From Tepidimonas charontis (GTDB taxonomy: Bacteria > Pseudomonadota > Gammaproteobacteria > Burkholderiales > Burkholderiaceae_C), in the NCBI RefSeq assembly GCF_007556685.1, contig NZ_VJON01000010.1, positions 1 through 63,652 of the forward strand: a stretch of 63,652 bases of DNA. Direction: 5' to 3'. Each line of letters opens with the position of its first letter. The stretch's first letter is position 1. Below the pieces are notes generated by a model, which saw only the letters and a program-made list of their open reading frames with translations, ran no database searches and was not told where the DNA came from. Positions 15,422-22,571 of this stretch are shown here, in pieces. The translations under genes were made by a program, and so were the position numbers.

Positions 15422-16885
15422 TTACATGCCGATCCCGAGATCGACTTCTTTCTTCTTTGCACGCGGCTTCGGCGCGTCGACGGTAAGCTCTTCGCTCTTC
15501 ACTTCCTGCTGCTTTTCGTCTTGCTGTTGCGCGCTTTTCTCTTCCGCTTTCTCAATCTGCTCCTGCGCCTCCGCACGCTCCTGCACCGGGGCGCGCTTGC
15601 GACCGCCGCGCAGTTCGCCAGCCGCTTCGCGCACAAACTCATGCGACGTCTTGAGATCAGCGCCGGGCGCGAAAATCTGCTTCAGCTTCGCGTCTTCGCG
15701 CGAGCGCAGCACGTGATCGTCGCGCAGCAGCACGACATCGACGCCCGCGGGTTTGAGCGTGCCGTCTTCACTAATCATTTCTCGTTCAACCAGCACCCGC
15801 CGCGCGTTGTCAGACAACTTCAGACCACCGTCGGGCTTGCTCAAATCGGCTTTTTGCAATTCGTCCATCACGGCTTTGTCGAGCGAGCGCCAGTTTTCGA
15901 ACGCCTTTTCCATCCGGTCAGCCGGCATTTTGACCGCGACGAAACCGTCGCGAACGCCGAGGGCTTCAAACGTCAGACCGTGCTTTTCAATATCGTCGCC
16001 CCATGCCAGCGCTGTTTCAGGCGCAATACGCAGCAATTGTTCGCCGCGGTAGCGATTGATTTCCGGCTGCCGCTCGTCGCCCTCGATGCCACGCGCAACT
16101 GACGGCGCAACCGATTTAGACAGTTGCGGGTTCTTTTCTGCGCCGCGCGCCCACGCCATCAGCACTTCGGGTTCCGTGTTGCGCAGTTTGAGCCCGAGCT
16201 TGCCCGCGATTTCCGCAGCACGCGTTTTAAAAGCCGTGTCGCCGGTGAGCAAAAGGCCCTTTTCGGGATCGAACTTTTGTGCCGCGACTTTAAGTGCCGC
16301 TTCGATATCGCGATCATCGAGTTTGAACACATCCAGCCGAGGCCCTGCGTCACGAAACACGGTCTGCATCCCACGCTTGAATGCGACGCCTTTTTCCTCT
16401 TCAATAGCGGTCAAGTCAGACAAGACGCGCTCCGGCGGAGGTGACTTCAGAAAACCGTCAACCGCTAAATCGTGATCGACTTTGTCTGCTTCTTCGAGAA
16501 GCGACATCAGCACCGGGTCGCCGGGGGTTTCGTCCAGTTCTTGCTTGACAAAATCGCGCCAGCGCATCGGCTTTTCCAGCGATTCGTCCAGCTTGCGCGC
16601 TGCGGCATCTTTCTCAGCAGTCAACGACTCGAATTCGACAGCGATTTCAAGCGCCACCCGCGCACGCGCAGCGGTCTCTGAAATTCCGCGATCTTGCAGC
16701 GCTTTCATACGATCATAGCGATTCTGATCAGACTCTATGATGAAATTCATCATTCGGTCCGACCACTCTTTCTCGAACTCGGCGATCTTGCCGTTGCGCA
16801 GTTCGCGCACCGGCGCAGCAATCTTCTCATAGCGCTGAAATACCGCAACGCGGCGTTCTTGTTCGGGGGTGAGCAAAGTTTCCAT
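15422..16885 (-). CDS. LPD7-domain protein of the transfer operon
   Basis: 487 residues from METLLTPEQERRVAVFQRY; the ATG at 16885 follows ACGGAG by 8 bases. It is mostly charged and helical, with a long coiled N-terminal half. A recognisable LPD7-type domain lies at about 200-270 (FKLDDRDIEAALKVAAQKFDPEKGLLLTGDTAFKTRAAEIAGKLGL), followed by a second related segment and a Glu/Lys-rich tail (QEQIEKAEEKSAQQQDEKQQEVKSEEL region). LPD7 domains are found in large polyvalent proteins and relaxases of conjugative elements. The relaxase of this element carries one too, which suggests a paired function on transferred DNA or a protein sent into the recipient with it. Confidence 0.75.
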   Translation of the reverse strand: METLLTPEQERRVAVFQRYEKIAAPVRELRNGKIAEFEKEWSDRMMNFIIESDQNRYDRMKALQDRGISETAARARVALEIAVEFESLTAEKDAAARKLDESLEKPMRWRDFVKQELDETPGDPVLMSLLEEADKVDHDLAVDGFLKSPPPERVLSDLTAIEEEKGVAFKRGMQTVFRDAGPRLDVFKLDDRDIEAALKVAAQKFDPEKGLLLTGDTAFKTRAAEIAGKLGLKLRNTEPEVLMAWARGAEKNPQLSKSVAPSVARGIEGDERQPEINRYRGEQLLRIAPETALAWGDDIEKHGLTFEALGVRDGFVAVKMPADRMEKAFENWRSLDKAVMDELQKADLSKPDGGLKLSDNARRVLVEREMISEDGTLKPAGVDVVLLRDDHVLRSREDAKLKQIFAPGADLKTSHEFVREAAGELRGGRKRAPVQERAEAQEQIEKAEEKSAQQQDEKQQEVKSEELTVDAPKPRAKKKEVDLGIGM

Positions 16886-16940
16886 TTTTGCGCTCCGTGT
16901 TGATAGCCCCACCAGAAGGCGGGGCTCCAGTATTCAGCGG

Positions 16941-17543
16941 TTAAAATGAAATTTCCAGCGGAAACGAAATTGTCCCGCTTACCGTCGGCCAGAGTGATGG
17001 GCTTGTACCAGGAATAACCGCTTTAATGCAGGCGCTAAAGTTTTCAAGATACCCGGTGCCCGTTACACTTTCATTTAACGGAGTCGCGCAATCCCCTTTG
17101 GTAATATCAAAATAAATATGTTGACTACCGGGAATGTCTGTCCCATTTCCGGAAATGTAGTACTTGTTCACGCCTGTGTTATATCCGCGGGCTGTCTTTG
17201 TCGCCAAAGCGCCGCCCGTCAAAAAAAGAGACGAATTTTGTGCGACACGAAGCGTGCCGGATATTCCAGCGGCGCAGCCGGCACGAAAGTCAATCGTTTG
17301 TTGCGCAAGCACAATCGAATTGCCCAAGCCGGGTATGTTTTCAATAACATTCGACGAACCCGCTGGATTCAAGCTCAACGAGAATGCGCCGTTTTTAATC
17401 ATACAGCCGCCGGTAATCGAGATTGAGCCGTCCAGCGTTCCGCTAGCCGAACCGGCGTGCGCAGCCGGGGCCAGCAGCGAAAGGGCGCCGGCAACAGCCA
17501 CGGCAGCAGCCGAAATCTTCTTCGAAAGAATCTTCGTGTTCAT
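16941..17543 (-). CDS. Secreted spore-coat-U/fimbrial-subunit-like protein
   Basis: 200 residues from MNTKILSKKISAAAVAV; the ATG at 17543 has GGAG nine bases upstream. There is a clear signal peptide ending ...APAAHAGSAS. The mature protein is beta-rich with four Cys (GGCMIKNGAF, RAGCAAGISGTL, KGDCATPLN, SACIKAV). A Cys near the N terminus of the mature chain and an alternating hydrophobic C terminus (WPTVSGTISFPLEISF) fit the spore coat U (SCPU) and archaic pilin type, which complete a chaperone's fold by strand exchange. With the chaperone-like and usher-like genes just upstream, it is the likely exported subunit of a small surface fibre. Its own motif copy lies 76 bases upstream. Confidence 0.65.
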   Translation of the reverse strand: MNTKILSKKISAAAVAVAGALSLLAPAAHAGSASGTLDGSISITGGCMIKNGAFSLSLNPAGSSNVIENIPGLGNSIVLAQQTIDFRAGCAAGISGTLRVAQNSSLFLTGGALATKTARGYNTGVNKYYISGNGTDIPGSQHIYFDITKGDCATPLNESVTGTGYLENFSACIKAVIPGTSPSLWPTVSGTISFPLEISF

Positions 17544-17619
17544 AAAAGGATGCTCCACAGGGTTGGGTTAGACACATTGCTACGCCGTCGTGCACACCGA
17601 CACGCGACCTCGCATAGCA

Positions 17620-17638
17620 TAGAGCCGCCGGAAGAAAT
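17620..17638 (-). promoter_or_regulatory. Element-wide motif upstream of the subunit/ardC/traG operon
   Basis: ATTTCTTCC-GGCG-GCTCTA on the minus strand; one fixed position differs. It ends 76 bases before the subunit start. Confidence 0.6.
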
Positions 17639-17665
17639 AAAAGCACCTCAAGGTCTCACATAAGT

Positions 17666-19732
17666 TCAGGGCGTGTCATCAAACATCGACTCGACTTCCC
17701 TCGCGTCAATGCCGTCAACATGAACTTTCACAATAGCCTCCTTCTCACACGATGAGGCGCTCTTACAGAGAAAAATTCTTTTTTCACGCGTTCCGTCAAC
17801 AGAAACATTCGAATCATCGCTAAAAGACACGTCAATGAACTCTGTCGCGCTGGACACCGGCAACACCGTGACACCGGATTTACCGACGGCATGATAAATT
17901 GCAGAGCCTTGCGTCTTAAAAGAAAGGCCAGGCGGGCCATAAACAACAAGCAGCTTATCTTTTGCGGATGAAGATACAGAATGATTCGCAAAACCGAAAG
18001 AGGCTTGCCCTTCAGTTTTTAGAAAAAACGCAGACCCGTATAAAGTCAAATTGCCGCGACCGGATGGTAGGCTTCCGCTGCCAACAAGCGAAAACTGACC
18101 AAAATCAAAAAGACCCCAAACGCTTTGGCTATCCTTTCGCGACACGCCGGTAAAAGAAAATCGACGGTCACCGATAGAGCCGGAAGCGGTTACGCCGGCC
18201 ACAATATCGGTAAAAGATCCTTGCTGATATCTTATTGATCGAGCTTGCGTAAACGCATGACCGGTTAGCCGCCCATTATCTCCGATTCGGCCAGAAAACG
18301 GAATGACCGCGGACAAGAAGACAAAATTCTCGGGGCGTCTGGCTGTGTTGCGGTCTACAACACCCAAAGATATCCGAATAGAGGCTTGCTTTAACTGAAA
18401 GCTTGCGCCAATTTCAAAACGATTTTCCCTGATAGCGCTCGCCGCAAACCGAGCCTCTTGCATCGCAAAGGATGCATAATAGTCCTTGTAACCCGCGAAA
18501 ACCGTGGCCCGATTGTTTAAGCGAGAAAAGTCCGCTTGAGCATTTAAGTAGAGATCCCCGTAACGAAAGCCACTAAAGCCACCAAAAGACGGATCTTTCC
18601 AATTCGGCGCGGAGAATCTCAGGCCCGCAAAAACGGGGAAGCCACCCAAGCCGTGACCGCTAAAAGTTTTGGAAAGACCAAAAAAGACCCCACGAGTGCC
18701 AACATGCCCGATTAAACGTGCACTCGAGTCTTGGGATTCGTAAAACTTGCCAGAAATCGCAAAAAATGGCTTTCGCTCTGACCGAGCGTTAAAAAACGAG
18801 GAAGACTGCACTTGAATCCCGCCAACAACATTCAGATCGAACCGGGTGGGGAGGCGGGAAAGCAAGGTCGAACCGTCGGGCGCAGCGATTCGGCTTCCAA
18901 CAGAAAACAACTGTCGGCGCAGCCGCGCAACCTCGTCAGCATCAATGAGCAGCATTCTTTGCGTGTCGGTTTTGATAATCGATTTTCGATGAGACAAGCC
19001 AGTCGGCGAGACACTCTCCAGATAAAACTCCCCCGGGGGGACAAGAACAGAGCGGGCATCATTGCCCAGCGACAGCAGGCCGCCGTAATTTGAATTTGGT
19101 GCACGCTCAAAAAGCGATTCGCTAAGCGGAATAGATAGACCCAAAACCGCGCCGGCCACATCATTAAACAGGCCGGACCTCCAGCCCGTCGGCGAAACAA
19201 TGTAGGCTTCACCGAGATTTAGAGTTTTGCCGGTTTTATAACCCAGTCCATTATCAGTAAATGAAACAGACACAAAGCCACGGTAACCCGCGCCATTTAG
19301 TGCGGAAGCATTAACGAAAAAGTCGCCGTCATTTCTAACACCAAACCGGGCGTGGACCGCCATCGCGTCTGGAACGCTTACGGCATGCAGAATGTCCACA
19401 TTCGGCAAACGGTAACGAAAATCCAAATGCTTGCTTAAAACAAGATTTTCTTTTTCCAGCGCTGTAGGCGTCAAATTAACCACGGAATCATGCTTTTTCG
19501 CGGTCACATAAACAACGTCTTCTTTTATTTCGCACCTCGATTTAACTTCGTCAGACAACCCGCCAACCCGTGATAGCAAATGGTCTTCGGCGGAATCCCC
19601 AATCCACGCCTCGTCAGAAAAGCGACGATCACCGCATGTAACATCCGATACGTTAAAATCGTCAGTCGCAAAGACGGGCGAGCCACAGGCGCAAGCAACA
19701 AAAAGAACAAAGAACCGGAGTTCGCTGATCAT
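17666..19732 (-). CDS. Usher-like outer membrane protein
   Basis: 688 residues with a signal peptide (MISELRFFVLFVACACGSPVFA). The N-terminal third has paired Cys (CGD ... SRCE). A middle segment resembles a plug region (DLNVVGGIQVQSSSFFNA), then a long alternating beta pattern typical of a barrel (about 330-590). A small C-terminal Cys-containing beta domain follows (VSVDGTREKRIFLCKSASSCEKEAIVKV). The order, size and context suggest a reduced usher of the alternate (CS1/TcfC-like) chaperone-usher class, although ushers are usually 800 residues or more and similarity is faint to the eye. DNA here is clearly AT-richer than the flanking trb genes, suggesting separate acquisition. It starts 15 bases after the chaperone-like gene. 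Confidence 0.5.
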   Translation of the reverse strand: MISELRFFVLFVACACGSPVFATDDFNVSDVTCGDRRFSDEAWIGDSAEDHLLSRVGGLSDEVKSRCEIKEDVVYVTAKKHDSVVNLTPTALEKENLVLSKHLDFRYRLPNVDILHAVSVPDAMAVHARFGVRNDGDFFVNASALNGAGYRGFVSVSFTDNGLGYKTGKTLNLGEAYIVSPTGWRSGLFNDVAGAVLGLSIPLSESLFERAPNSNYGGLLSLGNDARSVLVPPGEFYLESVSPTGLSHRKSIIKTDTQRMLLIDADEVARLRRQLFSVGSRIAAPDGSTLLSRLPTRFDLNVVGGIQVQSSSFFNARSERKPFFAISGKFYESQDSSARLIGHVGTRGVFFGLSKTFSGHGLGGFPVFAGLRFSAPNWKDPSFGGFSGFRYGDLYLNAQADFSRLNNRATVFAGYKDYYASFAMQEARFAASAIRENRFEIGASFQLKQASIRISLGVVDRNTARRPENFVFLSAVIPFSGRIGDNGRLTGHAFTQARSIRYQQGSFTDIVAGVTASGSIGDRRFSFTGVSRKDSQSVWGLFDFGQFSLVGSGSLPSGRGNLTLYGSAFFLKTEGQASFGFANHSVSSSAKDKLLVVYGPPGLSFKTQGSAIYHAVGKSGVTVLPVSSATEFIDVSFSDDSNVSVDGTREKRIFLCKSASSCEKEAIVKVHVDGIDAREVESMFDDTP

Positions 19733-19747
19733 TCTGAAACCCCCGGA

Positions 19748-20203
19748 TCATTTTTGCTTCCACAAAACCGGAATCGAATACGATTGCCCGCCCACCGGCG
19801 AAGAAACCTGCACATAGAGCCGGTCGGTTTCTTTCGAAAGCTCAGCGCCAGGACGCACGAAAACAATCGCCTTAAAAGTAACGGAACCAAATGACGATAA
19901 AGTTCGCTGATCGACGCCGGTCTTTATGATTAGATTTTTCGCGCGATCAGACGAGAAGTCCGAGACGGGGGAAACTTTGACAGTCACCGGAAACGAGGTT
20001 TCAGCATTTTTGCTACCGCCGACGTTTCTTGAGACGGTTACGAGCAACTCAGCTTTGGAATGCCGCGGATTGACTTCGAACGGTATCGGACCAACACTGA
20101 CAGAGATACCGGAAATAAATGGCCCTGACGATTGCTCGGCAAAAGAACTCAAAGAATGCGTCGTCAGAACGAACGCAAGTACAGCAAATGCCAACTTTTT
20201 CAT
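19748..20203 (-). CDS. Periplasmic chaperone-like beta protein
   Basis: 151 residues with a signal peptide (MKKLAFAVLAFVLTTHSLSSFA). The mature part is one predicted beta-sandwich: ISGISVSVGPIPFEVNPRHSKAELLVTVSRN, a middle strand set, then GSVTFKAIVFVRPGAEL and DRLYVQVSSP. Position before an usher-like gene and the Ig-like strand pattern suggest a chaperone or minor subunit. Classical chaperones have two domains and about 230 residues, so this would be a single-domain version. It begins the usher operon, 30 bases after a motif copy. Confidence 0.45.
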   Translation of the reverse strand: MKKLAFAVLAFVLTTHSLSSFAEQSSGPFISGISVSVGPIPFEVNPRHSKAELLVTVSRNVGGSKNAETSFPVTVKVSPVSDFSSDRAKNLIIKTGVDQRTLSSFGSVTFKAIVFVRPGAELSKETDRLYVQVSSPVGGQSYSIPVLWKQK

Positions 20204-20233
20204 TTTGCGCGCTCCTCTGTGTTACACATCCTC

Positions 20234-20252
20234 TAGAGGAAGCGGAAGAAAA
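20234..20252 (-). promoter_or_regulatory. Element-wide motif upstream of the usher operon
   Basis: TTTTCTTCC-GCTT-CCTCTA on the minus strand; only the first base differs. The TTTTCTTCC half overlaps the T tract of the trb terminator at 20249-20273, so termination of one operon and start of the next share the same bases. CCTCTAGAGG forms a palindrome at its end. Confidence 0.65.
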
Positions 20253-20273
20253 AAACCGCCCCGTGGGGGGCGG
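20249..20273 (-). terminator. Terminator of the trbC-trbL operon
   Basis: CCGCCCC/GGGGCGG stem followed on the minus strand by seven T, 37 bases after the trbL stop. Confidence 0.8.
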
Positions 20274-20309
20274 AAAAGCTCGGCAAGGAGCGCGCGAGTG
20301 TATTTGTTA

Positions 20310-21833
20310 TTAGTCGCCGAGTCCGAGGCGGATCCCAGGCGCCGCGCCGGTATGCCCGTCGCCGGGCATCATGCGCCGGCGGCGTTTCGCAAAAGCAGAC
20401 ATTTCGTCAGACGCAGCACTTGTTTTGTCTGCAGCTTTGAGCAGCATGCGCGAAAGCTTGCCTGACGACGCGCGTGCACGCATATCGCGCTTTTTCTCTG
20501 CTTCTTCTTCGCGATAGTCGCGCAACCGCCCGCCGCCGGGTTGCGCGGCTTTCGGGTCAATTTCATCCCCTGCGCCTGTCGTGCCCGCACCAGCGCCACC
20601 AGCGTTGCCACCAGCACCACCAGCGCCGCCACGCACGACACGCGGATCTGCAAATCCTGGTGCACCACCGGCATCAGCACCACCGCCGCGCGCCGACGCC
20701 CCGCCGGGGTCCGCGGACGCCCTCTCTTGCTTTCCAGCCCCGACCGCCGCTTGCACACCAGCGCCGCGGTCCACACCACCGCCAGCGCCGCCAGCAGCAG
20801 CGCCACCGCCAAAAGCCCGCACCGCGCCACCGACCGACCCGAATCCGCCGGCGCCCGCAGGGCCACGCCCGACACCGGCCACCGCCCCGACCGCCGATGC
20901 CGGCGCGAAGGCCGCCGCCGCACGGCCCAGCGCCATGCTCGACACACGAGCGACGGGCGATGCGACAGCCGCCGCACCGGAAGCTGCGTTGCTCAGCATC
21001 CCCGACGCCGCCGACGCGGTGTTTGACAACGACAGGGATGCTGCGCCGGACAGCGCAGAACCCGCAAGCGACGGAATCATGAATGACATGACCGCAAAAA
21101 CGCCACTCGATCCCAAAATTGACAGCATGTCCGAAACAGCGAACTTTGACGCCCCGGACACATTCGTTGCCATCGTGTCTAAACTATTCGCAAATTCGGT
21201 GCCAAAACCCGCGAGAACAAAGATCACGAGCAACTTGCCGCCGGTTGAAACCGCGTAACCAAAATATTTTTCAGCAAAATTCATCGTCCAGCGGGAACCC
21301 GAAAATCCCAACATCAACGCGCCCGCGACCATTACGACCAGCATTTCTGCTTTGACGACAAAAAGCTGTAGCGCAATGATGACAAACGAGACGATGATCG
21401 TGAGGGCGGTCAAGGCCAGCAGAATCGCGTTTGCCAAGTTGTCTGAAACTTCCCAAAAATACCCACTCGTGTCTGTTGCCCAGATTTGGGCTGCAATTCT
21501 GATTCCTCTGTCAATAAGCGCCGACGGTGTTGTCGGCAGTGAAGAGCCGGAAATTTGCTGACCCGCCTGTTCAAACGACTGCTGAATCAAGGGAATCCAA
21601 CTGTCTGCCTGCTGAATGACAGTGAAGAAGAATCCGAGCGCGGCGACTTTGAGAATGACGCCGCCAAACAAATCGCTCAGTTCACCTTTTTTCAGAACAG
21701 TTTGAGCACCAAACCACGCCAATTCCAGCACGGCAAGCATGCCAAAAAGTGCGGTTGCAATCGTCAGCGCATTGGAAAGCCACCCGCTGTAAGTGGCTTC
21801 CATGAAAGACAGCATGCGATCGAGCATGTCCAT
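20310..21833 (-). CDS. trbL: TrbL/VirB6-type inner membrane channel protein
   Basis: 507 residues. About six hydrophobic segments fill residues 20-270 (for example LTIATALFGMLAVLEL, VILKVAALGFFFTVI, ALTIIVSFVIIALQLFVV, MLVVMVAGALMLGF, LLVIFVLAGFG, GVFAVMSFMIPSLAG). A Gly/Ala-rich low-complexity stretch runs to about 430, then a charged tail (RLRDYREEEAEKKRDMR). This is the usual TrbL plan: a polytopic core protein of the transport channel. It is the last gene of trbC-D-E-J-L and is followed by a terminator. The long glycine-rich tail is more extreme than in most relatives. Confidence 0.9.
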   Translation of the reverse strand: MDMLDRMLSFMEATYSGWLSNALTIATALFGMLAVLELAWFGAQTVLKKGELSDLFGGVILKVAALGFFFTVIQQADSWIPLIQQSFEQAGQQISGSSLPTTPSALIDRGIRIAAQIWATDTSGYFWEVSDNLANAILLALTALTIIVSFVIIALQLFVVKAEMLVVMVAGALMLGFSGSRWTMNFAEKYFGYAVSTGGKLLVIFVLAGFGTEFANSLDTMATNVSGASKFAVSDMLSILGSSGVFAVMSFMIPSLAGSALSGAASLSLSNTASAASGMLSNAASGAAAVASPVARVSSMALGRAAAAFAPASAVGAVAGVGRGPAGAGGFGSVGGAVRAFGGGAAAGGAGGGVDRGAGVQAAVGAGKQERASADPGGASARGGGADAGGAPGFADPRVVRGGAGGAGGNAGGAGAGTTGAGDEIDPKAAQPGGGRLRDYREEEAEKKRDMRARASSGKLSRMLLKAADKTSAASDEMSAFAKRRRRMMPGDGHTGAAPGIRLGLGD

Positions 21834-21867
21834 TGCGCGCTCCTTTCATTTTCACTGCCGACCGAAT

Positions 21868-22551
21868 TCAAAGCCGGCGGCCCGCGTCACGCCAGAACTC
21901 GCGAAACGCCTCTTCCTTCTTTTCCTTTTCCCGAATTTCAGTTGCCATGAAATTCTGCCGAGCCTGCTCAGCAGCGATAATTGTCCCGTGCAGCGACTGA
22001 ATTTCGTTGACCATCAGCCCGGCAATCTGATTGCCAGCCTGTAGCACCTGCATCCGCCCCTGCGCCGACTGAGACGCCGCTTGAATTTCGGCAAGCGCCT
22101 CTTGTGCATCGCGCATGCGATTCGCATTCAACCCCGCCGCACGCAACGACTCTGCAATCTGGTTTTTCACACCAGTCCGCCAGCGCTGAATCATTTGCGC
22201 ATAATTCAGAGACGCGACATCGTTATAATGCGACGCAAATTGCGTCAGCGCGTTTGCCGACGCGTTGGCCGCACCGTCCACCGCCGCGATGTTGTCGATC
22301 AGATCAGAAATCTGAACCATGATTGATGGCCACATTTGCGTTGAAAGACCCAGCGTATTTTGAATCATATTCTGATACTGCTGAATCAATTGCTGTACTT
22401 GCGCGACATTTTCCCCATAAATCGCGATGAGTTCTGAATTGTTGGCAAGTTGCGTGAATTCCGTCGCCATGCCAGCCGCTCCCCCAGCCCGCGCCGGGAC
22501 GGTGGTGAAAGCAAGAGAAGCGGCCAGTACCGCGATGAGATGCTTTTTCAT
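21868..22551 (-). CDS. trbJ: TrbJ/VirB5-like transfer protein
   Basis: 227 residues from MKKHLIAVLAASLAFTTVPARAGG, a clear signal peptide; the ATG at 22551 lies downstream of TTGGAGGACAT. The mature protein is helical (QVQQLIQQYQNMIQNTLGL, AMIQRWRTGVKNQIAESLRAAGLN region), typical of TrbJ. It has a KEKKEEAF tail. TrbJ is a periplasmic or pilus-tip component needed for mating-pair formation; in some P-type plasmids it is linked to entry exclusion together with the small lipoprotein TrbK. No TrbK gene is evident here. It lies between trbE and trbL as in RP4. Confidence 0.88.
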   Translation of the reverse strand: MKKHLIAVLAASLAFTTVPARAGGAAGMATEFTQLANNSELIAIYGENVAQVQQLIQQYQNMIQNTLGLSTQMWPSIMVQISDLIDNIAAVDGAANASANALTQFASHYNDVASLNYAQMIQRWRTGVKNQIAESLRAAGLNANRMRDAQEALAEIQAASQSAQGRMQVLQAGNQIAGLMVNEIQSLHGTIIAAEQARQNFMATEIREKEKKEEAFREFWRDAGRRL

Positions 22552-22571
22552 GATGCATGTCCTCCAACAAA

